Source: CAYPIE01 sp964410665 (lineage in GTDB: Bacteria > Planctomycetota > Planctomycetia > Gemmatales > Gemmataceae). Taken from it: a stretch of DNA of 52,018 nt. Every line of letters begins with the position of its first letter. Positions within the stretch are counted from its first letter, which is position 1. Position numbers and translations under genes: made by a program. The stretch lies in NCBI GenBank assembly GCA_964410665.1, contig CAYPIE010000040.1, positions 1-52,018 on the forward strand, in the 5' to 3' direction. Shown one piece after another: positions 1 through 8,339 of the stretch. Under the pieces are notes generated by a model that had not been told where the DNA came from, made no database searches, and saw only the letters and a program-made list of their open reading frames with translations.

Positions 1-548
1 CCGCCCCACAAACCCCCCGGCCCACGCCGCCCCCAAAACGCCTCTGCTTCTACCAGGCAAAACCCAGACTCACGTCCGGGGGATGACCGCGCATCGCCAT
101 CGCGGACAATTTATCACAACTGCTTTGTGACTTACCGCGACTGCTCCAGTGCTTCCCGAGAGACCCTCACTCACTACCAGCTGATTCGATCGCAGATTTA
201 TTCAAGCGCACGTCTAAGCAAAAATTCTTCCCGGTTTTTCTCCCTCAACTTCTATATATACATATAGACAGTATTGCGCAACCGAGGCGAGGTGCAGAAC
301 CTTGCACAGCCATGCCATTCTCAGAGCTAAGGATCGAAGCTCGTTCACATCCCCGATGTCGGGAATCGAGCAAAACAGCCGTCCTACGTCGGCTTCGGAA
401 TGGACTCCCGGACGTTTCCAGGACAAAACTGGACGTTTCCGGGGCTTTTTTTGGGAGGTTCGGAGGTCGGACATCCAAGCGTCATCCGTGCAATGGGTTG
501 GACTTTTCCGGGTTTTTCCGGAGGTTTTATGACGTTTTCGAGGCCAAG
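1..548. other. Left-edge region without a convincing gene
   Basis: No open frame here has a protein-like composition, a family motif or a good ribosome binding site; the frames present on both strands overlap each other and are proline/arginine/serine rich. The stretch contains an AT-rich near-palindrome at 252-267 (arms CTATAT and ATATAG around ATAC), a small CCCGA-TG-TCGGG inverted repeat at 352-363, and a cluster of related decamers between 410 and 540. The first ~50 bases are C-rich on the + strand and could belong to a gene lying outside the window. It is downstream of the leftward permease gene, so it may carry that gene's 3' end signals. Confidence 0.5.
410..540. repeat. Cluster of GGACGTTTCC-like decamers
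   Basis: GGACGTTTCC occurs at 410-419 and again at 431-440, exactly 21 bp apart (about two helical turns). Variants GGACTTTTCC (500-509) and GGGTTTTTCC (510-519) follow back to back, and a fifth partial copy GACGTTTTC lies at 531-539. The unit is short, so chance or a decayed repeat is possible. The helical spacing of the first two copies would suit a protein-binding site. No gene starts nearby on either strand. Confidence 0.4.
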
Positions 549-2195
549 CTACCTCCGTTGGACCTCGCTCATCCACTGTCGGAGCTCGCGATCACAGTGT
601 TTCAAAGCTTCTCGACTTACCCAGACGGTGAATACCGCCGTCAAACAAGGTCCCAGCAACCAGGTCCAGCGGACCGGACCTGCCAGGATAGTATAGACCG
701 CCCCAGGAGGGACCAAAGGAGCCCACTGCGTATAACCCAGACGCAGCAATGCGACGGTCATTAGCGGGAAACCGAGGGTCAATAGGGTGCCTATTCCGCT
801 GGATTGCGAACCGCGACCGAAGGCGCGAAAACCCATGGCAAAGGCCAATGACCACAGCAGTACCCCCGCCAATGCCCCAGCCAGACCCTGCCAGAGATTC
901 GCCTGCCCACTCCAAAGCATCGCGAGGATCAGTACAACGGCGATCACCATGTAGCCCCGGCCCCGACATAAAGCCGCGGTTCGGGCCGCCTGCCAGTAAT
1001 CCCAGGCGTTCAGGTCGGTGAGGAGCAGCAGTTCCAGACGTTTGGCCCGTTCCTGCGGCCCAGAGTCCCAAAGACCATATTGGAAAGCAGCTGGCACGGC
1101 GGCGAGGATGACCAACCCGGTAATCAACATCGGAGCGCCCCCCATGCGTTCAAACATGATAAACACGCCCCGTCCCATCCAACTGGGCCAACTATCCCCT
1201 GCGACCACATACGTGGCGTACAACAGACCGAAAGCCCCAGCCATGTAGATGTTCACCCGGCCGGAGTATTCCATGACCCGTCGTACGGCCCACCAAGCCA
1301 AGGGACGGTCACCGATCTTACTGGTCTCATCCGGACGCTTGGAGGAAATGGGGCGATAGTGTCGTTCATGAAAGTGTGCTCTGAGCCGCGAGGCCGCGCG
1401 CAAGAGCATGAACAGCAGTAGGCCGAGACCCACCAGCTCGACCGTCCATAGCCGCTGGGCAGCGATCACCTCATCGCGCCAGGGGAGAAACCAATAGACC
1501 AGGACGCCAAATGGGTTGTAGTCATGCACACCCACAAAGCCACCAAAGATCGCTTCAGCCACTTCCGGTGGCAGGCTTTCCAGCCAGGTGCCCAGACGTT
1601 CGCCAGCGAGAATGCCAATGATCAGATAAATACTGACCGCAATGATGGCCAGGATTTCGCCAATGCGACGCACGAGCTGGGGTTCATAGGCCCACATGGT
1701 AAGCCCCAGCCCGGTGACCAGTCCCCAGGTCAAGGGCACTCCTAAAAGGACCAACACATCCACCGGTACCAGATGACCGCTCAGGACTAGCACCAATAAG
1801 ACCGGCAAGCCGCTCAGGGTGATGAGCGTCACGCGACTGATGCCCACCAGGGCCTCGGCCAGGAACATGGGACGCGGATGCACTGGGGAGACCAGAAGAA
1901 ACTCAAGCGACTGACTCTTCGGAATCTGGGTCAACCGCCAGCCAATCAACATCGCTCCCTCGACGATGCTCAGCGACAACAGCATCTGCCCAAGTGTGAC
2001 CAGATTTTCCACGCGGGGCCGCAGTTCGACCAGCAAAGCTAACAAGCTGACGCAGAGCACATGGACGAGCACAAACCAGCGAAAGCTCAACTGGCGGTTA
2101 ATCGCCACCATCCCCAGGGAGAAGAAAGCTCCGAACATAAAGGTCATTTCCTGATGAGAACGAGATCCTGGTACCAGCACCGAAGTGTAGAACAT
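549..2195 (-). CDS. ABC-2-like integral membrane permease
   Basis: A 548-residue polytopic membrane protein with roughly a dozen hydrophobic segments and no ATP-binding motif. Two places resemble the cytoplasmic signature of ABC-2 permeases, where a charged stretch leads into E-x-LLL-x(2)-P/D-L: SLEFLLVSPV in the first half and RLELLLLTDL in the second. This suggests two ABC-2-type halves fused in one chain, an inference from motif and hydropathy only. No ATPase partner is encoded next to it; the upstream gene is the divergent Ca2+ pump. The ATG at 2193-2195 has no clear ribosome binding site; a later ATG at 2142-2144 also lacks one at good spacing, so the start is uncertain. Substrate unknown. 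Confidence 0.7.
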   Translation of the reverse strand: MFYTSVLVPGSRSHQEMTFMFGAFFSLGMVAINRQLSFRWFVLVHVLCVSLLALLVELRPRVENLVTLGQMLLSLSIVEGAMLIGWRLTQIPKSQSLEFLLVSPVHPRPMFLAEALVGISRVTLITLSGLPVLLVLVLSGHLVPVDVLVLLGVPLTWGLVTGLGLTMWAYEPQLVRRIGEILAIIAVSIYLIIGILAGERLGTWLESLPPEVAEAIFGGFVGVHDYNPFGVLVYWFLPWRDEVIAAQRLWTVELVGLGLLLFMLLRAASRLRAHFHERHYRPISSKRPDETSKIGDRPLAWWAVRRVMEYSGRVNIYMAGAFGLLYATYVVAGDSWPSWMGRGVFIMFERMGGAPMLITGLVILAAVPAAFQYGLWDSGPQERAKRLELLLLTDLNAWDYWQAARTAALCRGRGYMVIAVVLILAMLWSGQANLWQGLAGALAGVLLWSLAFAMGFRAFGRGSQSSGIGTLLTLGFPLMTVALLRLGYTQWAPLVPPGAVYTILAGPVRWTWLLGPCLTAVFTVWVSREALKHCDRELRQWMSEVQRR

Positions 2196-2352
2196 GCATG
2201 GGAGAGCACCGGCCGGGGAGCAGAAGGGTGGGATCGCAGTGTCTGCTCGAGTCGGCCTGGGGCCGAGCCCATAGAATGGGAGGAAAATTGCCGCGAATAT
2301 GCGTGTAGTAATCCCATGCCCGGACTGTTTTCACATGGAGTGATGAGATCGC

Positions 2353-5325
2353 ATGTCTACTAGTGCTGCCACCGAGAGCCAACTGCGCGGTCTAAGCCCT
2401 GCCGAAGTCGAGCAGAGCCGCGCCAAGCATGGCGCGAATGTGTTGACCCCGCCCGAACGCGATCCCTGGTGGAAGCAATTTCTCGAGAAGTTTGAGGACC
2501 CGGTGATCCGGATCTTGATGATTGCCGCGGCCATCGCCATTGCGGTCGGAGCAGTAGAAGGACGCTTTGCGGAAGGAATCGGCATCATCGTGGCCATTCT
2601 GTTGGCCACGACCCTAGCATTTGTCAATGAGTACCGAGCCAATCGCGAATTTGACATCCTCAACCAGGTCAACGATGAGGTCCCGATCAAAGTCATCCGC
2701 TCGGAAGGCTACGAGACGGTGCCGCGGAAGGACATTGTGGTTGGCGACCTGGTCTTTGTGGAGGTAGGCGAGGAAGTACCGGCCGATGGGAACTTGATCG
2801 AAGCCGTGTCCCTTCAGGTCAACGAGGCGCGGCTGACTGGAGAATCCTTGCCGGCGAACAAAACCGTTCAGGAGCCTGTTCCGGGTGCACAGCGCACGAC
2901 CTACGCCGCGAACCAGCTGCTGCGCAGCACCATGGTGGCCGATGGTCACGGCATCATGCGAGTGACCGCCGTCGGTGATACGACGGAGATCGGCAAGGCG
3001 TTTGGGGGCGCTGCGGAGGAGTCGACCGAGGAAACACCCCTGAACAAGCAACTGGCTCGACTGAGCAAGCTCATCGGTGTAGTCGGCCTGGGAGCCGCGT
3101 CCATCACCTTTATCGCCTTGCTCGTCCGCGGGGCGTTGACGCCGGGCGAGCTCAACCTGAGTGAGGGTCAGTGGTATTTCGCGTTGAGCTTGATCATCAG
3201 TGTCTTGGTCGCCCTGGTTCGCGTCTGGCTGCCGATTGTATTCGACGGCCTAGAGATGCTAGGCAGTTCGCTTGCGCCGCCTGGTTGGCTACAGAACGAC
3301 ACGCTCAAGGCCTGGCTGACGACCGCCGTGATCGGCATCGTTCTCTTTGCCGTCCAGGTGGGAATTGGCATCGCCATCGGTATCGTCCCGTTCACGCCGG
3401 CCGATTGGCTGCCGTATGCCGCGGTGAGTAAGCTGTTACTCTACTTCATGATCGCGGTGACCATTATCGTGGTCGCGGTGCCCGAAGGCTTGGCCATGTC
3501 GGTGACGCTAAGCCTGGCCTACAGCATGCGCAAGATGACCGCCTCGAACAACCTGGTACGTCGCATGCATGCCTGCGAGACGATTGGGGCGGCCACGGTG
3601 ATCTGCTCGGACAAGACGGGCACCTTGACGCTCAACGAAATGCACGTGGCTGAGCCGCATTTCTCGATGATGCAGAACGGCGAAGGTCAGCTGCCCGACT
3701 TGATCGCCGAGGGGGTCGCGGCCAACAGTACCGCCCACCTAAGCCGCGGCGAGGGAGGCCAGGTCAAGGCGATCGGCAACCCGACCGAAAGTGCCCTGCT
3801 CTTGTGGCTACATGCCAACCAGGTGAACTACGCCCTCACGCGGGACAACTTTCCGGTGGATTACCAGCTGACCTTTTCGACCGAGCGGAAGTATATGGCC
3901 ACCCTGGGCGATTCGGCCGTGCTCGGCAAGAAGCTCTTGCATGTCAAGGGGGCTCCGGAGATGTTGCTGGAGCGTTGCACCTCGATGCAGACCGAGAAAG
4001 GAGCCGAGCCCTTCGGAGAGCAGCGAAACCAGATCGCCGACCAGTTGCACCGAGCTCAGAAGCGGGGCATGCGAACCCTCGGGTTGGCCTATCGCGAAGC
4101 GCCAGCAGCTGACAACGGTACGGCGGTCGAGGACCTGGTCAGCAACCTGACCTGGCTAGGCTTTGTGGCCATTGCCGACCCGGTACGCCCGGAGGTTCCA
4201 CCGGCGATCCAGGCATGTGACGAAGCCGGGGTCGGCGTCAAAGTGGTGACCGGCGACAACGCCGAGACTGCCCTGGAGATCAGTAAGCAGATCGGCCTGT
4301 GGCAAACCACCGATCCGCCCGAGCGGCAGATCACGGGCCCGGCCTTCGGCGAGCTGACCGAAGAACAAGCCCGCGAACGCCTCAAGGATCTCAAGGTGAT
4401 GTCCCGCGCTCGGCCCACCGACAAGATGCGAATGGTACGTCTCCTCCAAGAGCAAGGCGAGGTGGTTGCCGTCACCGGCGACGGCACCAATGACGCTCCC
4501 GCCCTCAACCATGCCAACGTCGGACTGGCCATGGGCAAGACAGGTACTTCGGTGGCCAAGGAAGCCAGCGACATTATCCTGCTGGATGATTCGTTCCGTT
4601 CGATCGTCAACGCCATCATGTGGGGCCGGTCGCTGTACGAGAACATCCAGCGGTTCATCCTTTTCCAGCTGACCATCAACGTGGTCGCCCTGGGCATCGC
4701 CATGCTCGGGCCGTTCTTCGGCGTCGAATTACCGCTGACGGTAACCCAGATGCTCTGGGTGAACCTGATCATGGATACCTTCGCGGCTTTGGCCCTGGCA
4801 ACCGAGCCAGCGGACCCACACGTGCTCAAGCGACCGCCCCGGCACCCCGATGCGTTCATCGTCACGCCGACGATGCGGCGGGGTATCCTCGGGGTGGGTG
4901 GGATCTTCCTGGCGATCCTGTTCGGCTTCCTCTGTTATCTCAAAGGGGGTGTGCTGACCGGCACCCTGAAGGTGGCGGCCGAGGAGAACCGCTACGCATT
5001 GTCCGTGTTCTTTAGCGTGTTCGTGCTGCTGCAGTTCTGGAACCTGTTCAACGCCCGCTGTCTGGGCTCCTACCAGTCGGCGTTCCACGGGCTCTTCGCA
5101 AACCGTAGCTTCTTGGTCATCGCGGTGCTGATCCTGGTCGGTCAGATCCTGCTGGTCCAATTTGGCGGGGACGTGTTCCGTACAGCACCCCTCTCCTGGG
5201 AACACTGGCTGTTGATCATCGTGTTAACCTCACCGGTGCTATGGCTCGGCGAGCTGTGGCGCTGGTCGAAGCGACGTCAAGAGCCTGCAGAGCAGGAGTC
5301 CCCGATCCCCGCACCCGCGGTCTGA
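2353..5325 (+). CDS. P2B-type (PMCA-like) calcium-translocating P-type ATPase
   Basis: This is a 990-residue cation pump expected to export Ca2+ across the cytoplasmic membrane. Visible motifs are the actuator TGES (residues 162-165), PEGLA in M4 (377-381), the phosphorylation site DKTGTLT (Asp420), KGAPE in the nucleotide-binding domain, and GDGTNDAP (709-716). The M6 segment LWVNLIMDTFAALALATEP carries the N-x3-D pattern of plasma-membrane-type calcium pumps. The N-terminal cation-ATPase domain (LRGLSPAEVEQSRAKHG) and C-terminal transmembrane domain are complete. Between M3 and M4 there are about 130 residues with two additional hydrophobic segments. GGAG at 2337-2340 lies 12 bases before the ATG, somewhat far. 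The gene is divergent from the permease and convergent with lgt. Confidence 0.93.
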   Translation: MSTSAATESQLRGLSPAEVEQSRAKHGANVLTPPERDPWWKQFLEKFEDPVIRILMIAAAIAIAVGAVEGRFAEGIGIIVAILLATTLAFVNEYRANREFDILNQVNDEVPIKVIRSEGYETVPRKDIVVGDLVFVEVGEEVPADGNLIEAVSLQVNEARLTGESLPANKTVQEPVPGAQRTTYAANQLLRSTMVADGHGIMRVTAVGDTTEIGKAFGGAAEESTEETPLNKQLARLSKLIGVVGLGAASITFIALLVRGALTPGELNLSEGQWYFALSLIISVLVALVRVWLPIVFDGLEMLGSSLAPPGWLQNDTLKAWLTTAVIGIVLFAVQVGIGIAIGIVPFTPADWLPYAAVSKLLLYFMIAVTIIVVAVPEGLAMSVTLSLAYSMRKMTASNNLVRRMHACETIGAATVICSDKTGTLTLNEMHVAEPHFSMMQNGEGQLPDLIAEGVAANSTAHLSRGEGGQVKAIGNPTESALLLWLHANQVNYALTRDNFPVDYQLTFSTERKYMATLGDSAVLGKKLLHVKGAPEMLLERCTSMQTEKGAEPFGEQRNQIADQLHRAQKRGMRTLGLAYREAPAADNGTAVEDLVSNLTWLGFVAIADPVRPEVPPAIQACDEAGVGVKVVTGDNAETALEISKQIGLWQTTDPPERQITGPAFGELTEEQARERLKDLKVMSRARPTDKMRMVRLLQEQGEVVAVTGDGTNDAPALNHANVGLAMGKTGTSVAKEASDIILLDDSFRSIVNAIMWGRSLYENIQRFILFQLTINVVALGIAMLGPFFGVELPLTVTQMLWVNLIMDTFAALALATEPADPHVLKRPPRHPDAFIVTPTMRRGILGVGGIFLAILFGFLCYLKGGVLTGTLKVAAEENRYALSVFFSVFVLLQFWNLFNARCLGSYQSAFHGLFANRSFLVIAVLILVGQILLVQFGGDVFRTAPLSWEHWLLIIVLTSPVLWLGELWRWSKRRQEPAEQESPIPAPAV

Positions 5326-5343
5326 TCAGGAGTCGCGTCAAGT

Positions 5344-5376
5344 TCCGGCCACCTTGAGGGTGGCCGGAGGCGCTTT
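5344..5376 (+). terminator. Hairpin terminator after the Ca2+ ATPase
   Basis: Perfect 10-bp inverted repeat TCCGGCCACC (5344-5353) and GGTGGCCGGA (5359-5368) with a 5-base loop, followed by GGCGCTTTT. It sits between the convergent ATPase and lgt genes and most plausibly ends transcription of the ATPase. The T-run is short (four). Confidence 0.7.
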
Positions 5377-5379
5377 TGC

Positions 5380-6720
5380 TCAGGCCGAGGTGGTTGCCGG
5401 AACGGGAGGTGGGATCGTCGAGGGATCGCTCCCTTTCGTCCGACGTGGGGAGTACCTCCGCAGAACGAGCTCGAGAATAATGGCCCCCAGGAGAACCACG
5501 ATACTGCCGTTTTGCGAGAGGGTCAGCCCGAAGGCAACCGGATCGGTGTCGGTTCGTAATTGCTCGTTGACAAAGCGGTGGAGGGCATAACCGATCATCA
5601 ACAGCACCATCAGCTGGCCATCGTGTCGGCGGAAGGGATAATAGGCTAGCAGCAGAAAGAACAGCAGCAGCATGCTGATGGTTTCAAACAATTGCGTCGG
5701 AAACAGCGGTAGTGTTCGCGGCACAAAAGCAGGCAGTTCAACGGGCTGGCCATCCCGTTCGATGGTAAGTTGCAGAGCCTGCTCACCCCGCGGCCAGTCC
5801 AGCATGAGATCACTAAAGTAATCGTAAACACCCATCTGTGGGAGGATTTTCTGGACCTTGGGACGCCAGGTTTGATAAAGCTCCGGATCCGAAAAGAGGA
5901 TCTGAACACGGCCACGTTCGGGCTCCCCGGAAGGGAGGAGTTGGATCTCGTCATCCGACAAGCGTTTCTCCAAGGTTTGCCGAACGTCCGCGGATGCCGC
6001 CCCTTCGAGGATCACCGTATTCACCTGGCCGTTGACCGCCACGATCCGGTCGCCGGGCTGCAATCCAGCCCTGTCGGCGTTGGAATCGGGCTCCACTGCC
6101 GCCACAAGCGTCCTGGGGTCTGCAGGGTCGGGGGGTCCAAGCGGGATACTGAAGCCGGCGATGGTTTGCAGATGTTGTTGGTCGACCAAGACTTCCTGAG
6201 CGGGGCTGGTCAGAAGTGGAAAGCGTGCTTGGGCTACCTCGGGGAGCGGACATTCTGCACCCACAGCATGGCCGTAACAGCAGCCGTTGAGAAAGCAGCC
6301 GAGCCGACCGATCGCCAGCCCCAGAGCGATCGTAGGCGCGACGATGTCGGCGAGCTGCCAGGTTGATACGTTGAATCGCCGCAACACCAGCCGATAGAAG
6401 ATGATATAGCCAAGGATGCCGCCGAGGGCCGAGCCATAAAAGACAATGCCCCCTTCCCAGATCTTGAAAAACTCCCACCAAGGCCGCCCATACTGAATCA
6501 TGTAGACGATGCGAGCACCGATAATTCCGCTCACAAACAGGACAATGGCGAGATCCTGGATTTTCTCCGGGGGAATGCCCCGCTTCTTGGCTTGTCGGCT
6601 GGCAAACCAGGTACAAAGCACAAAAGTGAGGAAGAGCATCATCCCAAAGCCATAAATCGGTATGCCTTCCTCGCTCCACGGCACTGGGATGCGAAATAAT
6701 ACCTGCTGCATGCGACCCAT
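5380..6720 (-). CDS. lgt: Prolipoprotein diacylglyceryl transferase (Lgt) with inserted PDZ domain
   Basis: Transfers diacylglycerol from phosphatidylglycerol to the lipobox cysteine of prolipoproteins in the inner membrane. Lgt hallmarks are present: GARIVYMIQY, YGSALGG, GRLGCFLNGCCYG (residues ~138-150), FPTQLFE (~340-346) and HRFVNEQLRTD (~381-391). Between NGCCYG and FPTQLFE there is an insertion of about 145 residues not found in standard Lgt of 260-300 residues. Its core AVEPDSNADRAGLQPGDRI followed by VAVNG is a PDZ signature. The frame is open upstream to 6861, but that would overlap the divergent neighbour and precede the first conserved segment. The ATGs at 6718-6720 and 6709-6711 fit better; neither has a strong Shine-Dalgarno sequence. 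The 446-residue length is from the first of these. Confidence 0.9.
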   Translation of the reverse strand: MGRMQQVLFRIPVPWSEEGIPIYGFGMMLFLTFVLCTWFASRQAKKRGIPPEKIQDLAIVLFVSGIIGARIVYMIQYGRPWWEFFKIWEGGIVFYGSALGGILGYIIFYRLVLRRFNVSTWQLADIVAPTIALGLAIGRLGCFLNGCCYGHAVGAECPLPEVAQARFPLLTSPAQEVLVDQQHLQTIAGFSIPLGPPDPADPRTLVAAVEPDSNADRAGLQPGDRIVAVNGQVNTVILEGAASADVRQTLEKRLSDDEIQLLPSGEPERGRVQILFSDPELYQTWRPKVQKILPQMGVYDYFSDLMLDWPRGEQALQLTIERDGQPVELPAFVPRTLPLFPTQLFETISMLLLFFLLLAYYPFRRHDGQLMVLLMIGYALHRFVNEQLRTDTDPVAFGLTLSQNGSIVVLLGAIILELVLRRYSPRRTKGSDPSTIPPPVPATTSA

Positions 6721-6850
6721 CCTGGCAAAACGTTCATGAGACAACCTCACGCAGCTTACCATAGCCCGGGTAGGTACAAACTGACAAGGTGAGGCAAGCC
6801 AGCTTAACTCGGCCTCGGCCGTTGGAACATCATCATTTTCGGAGACACAA

Positions 6851-8290
6851 ATGCTGAGCATCTACGCCATTGCGGGACTGGGGGGGGTGCTGATGGTCTA
6901 CGCCTTGCTAGCGCGGAAGCTGCGGCCTGCCATCCTTGGCTTGCTCAGCCTGGGCGTTGCCGGCGGCGTCTGGTGGTATCTGGACCAGGAGAACCTCCTG
7001 GCCTGGAAGGTGAACGAGCGCACAGACGCGGCGGCCATGGCCGAACTGCAACAGGCTGACCTGCAAAGCACTCCGGACCGAGCACCGACCTCCGACTGGC
7101 CACAGTACCGTGGCCCTGGACGGGACGGGATCGTTCGCGGCGTCGCGTTGAACCCCGACTGGGATGCCCAGCCGCCGGAGGTCGTTTGGCGGCAGCCATG
7201 TGGCGGTGGTTACAGCTCGGTCAGCGTCGCCGAAGGCAAGGTGTATGTCTTTGACTACGCAGACAACAAGGAACGAATCACTTGCTATGATGCCGCAACG
7301 GGTGAGCAACGCTGGCTGTATGCTTACCCAGTAGAGTACTCCGAACTCTCACAAGGCTATGCCGGCGGCCCCCGAGCCTCACCGACCATAAATCAACTTC
7401 GGATCTACACGGTCGGCGCGACCGGGAAGTTCCTTTGTCTGGAAGAGACCGGCGATGTGCCCATCCAGCTGGTCTGGCAGAAGGATCTGCTGGCCGAGTT
7501 TGACGCCGAGTTACCGACTTGGGGGGTCGCTTGTTCGCCGTTAATCGACGGGGATCGAGTGATCGTCCAGCCTGGGGGTAGTGAGGGCACGGTGGTGGCG
7601 TACAACCGCTTCACCGGGGAAGTGCAGTGGCGGACGATGTCGGAAGAGACGGGCTATAGTTCTCCACAGAAGGCAGCCTGTGCTGGGGTGCCCCAGATCA
7701 TTGTGTTTACCGCTCGCCACCTAGCCGGGCTCGACCCGCTCAGCGGACAGACACTGTGGAGCACGGATTGGCGCACGCAATATAACGCGAATATTGCCAT
7801 GCCCGTAGTGGTGGGCGATTACATTTTCATCTCCTCCGGTTATGGCACTGGCTGTGCCCTGGTTCAGGTCAGCGGTTCGACAGGAGACCTGTCGGTACGC
7901 ACAGTATTTGAAAAACGGCGATTGTTGCGTAACAAGATCACCTCCTCGGTGGTGCACGACGGCCACATCTATGGATTCGATGAATCTCGCGGAGAGCTGA
8001 AATGCATCAGCCTGACCGGCGATGGTAGCGAACCCAAGGAGATGTGGGCGTCCACCCGATTACGCGGGCAAAACAACCTGCTATTGGTTGGCGACCACTT
8101 GTTGGTCTGGACTGATACCGGCAAACTCGGCTTGGTGGCCGCGGACCCCAGCGAGTTCCGCTTACTCGGGGAGAAGCAGATTCTGGACGGTGGCGGCGAG
8201 TGCTGGGCCTGTCCGGCGTTCGCCGACGATCGGGTGTATGTCCGGAATGCAAAAGAAGTGGCTTGTGTCAAGCTGGCGATCGAGGAATAA
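6851..8290 (+). CDS. PQQ-like beta-propeller protein, membrane-anchored
   Basis: A 479-residue protein with one or two N-terminal hydrophobic segments (residues ~1-20 and ~27-44), then a beta-propeller of PQQ/BamB-like repeats. The motif DWPQYRGPGRDG (residues 82-93) is characteristic of the large planctomycete family annotated as PQQ-binding-like or outer-membrane-assembly BamB-like proteins. Blade motifs such as VYVFDYADNKERITCYDAATGEQRW and VVAYNRFTGEVQW recur through the chain. It is likely extracytoplasmic. Whether it binds PQQ or has any enzyme activity cannot be told from sequence. GGAG at 6841-6844 lies six bases before the ATG. It is divergent from lgt and convergent with the Gfo/Idh/MocA gene. 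Confidence 0.85.
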   Translation: MLSIYAIAGLGGVLMVYALLARKLRPAILGLLSLGVAGGVWWYLDQENLLAWKVNERTDAAAMAELQQADLQSTPDRAPTSDWPQYRGPGRDGIVRGVALNPDWDAQPPEVVWRQPCGGGYSSVSVAEGKVYVFDYADNKERITCYDAATGEQRWLYAYPVEYSELSQGYAGGPRASPTINQLRIYTVGATGKFLCLEETGDVPIQLVWQKDLLAEFDAELPTWGVACSPLIDGDRVIVQPGGSEGTVVAYNRFTGEVQWRTMSEETGYSSPQKAACAGVPQIIVFTARHLAGLDPLSGQTLWSTDWRTQYNANIAMPVVVGDYIFISSGYGTGCALVQVSGSTGDLSVRTVFEKRRLLRNKITSSVVHDGHIYGFDESRGELKCISLTGDGSEPKEMWASTRLRGQNNLLLVGDHLLVWTDTGKLGLVAADPSEFRLLGEKQILDGGGECWACPAFADDRVYVRNAKEVACVKLAIEE

Positions 8291-8325
8291 TCCGCCGCCG
8301 CCGCGGCAGCTTGCCAACGGCGGCG
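8291..8325. terminator. Hairpin between convergent genes
   Basis: CCGCCGCCG (8291-8299) pairs with CGGCGGCGG (8317-8325), with an inner GGCA-GCT-TGCC hairpin at 8304-8314. It occupies the gap between the convergent propeller and oxidoreductase genes. There is no T-tract on either side, so it may be a structural 3' end rather than a classical intrinsic terminator. Confidence 0.45.
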
Positions 8326-8339
8326 GGAAGGCAGTGGAA

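Noticed and set aside
214..764. Overlapping frames on both strands near the left edge
   Set aside because: Frames of 76-150 codons overlap one another, run into the permease gene and are rich in Arg/Pro/Ser; none has a start signal or motif.
4089..4865. 258-residue minus-strand frame inside the Ca2+ ATPase
   Set aside because: Overlaps the most conserved part of the pump on the opposite strand; Ser/Arg-rich with no motif.
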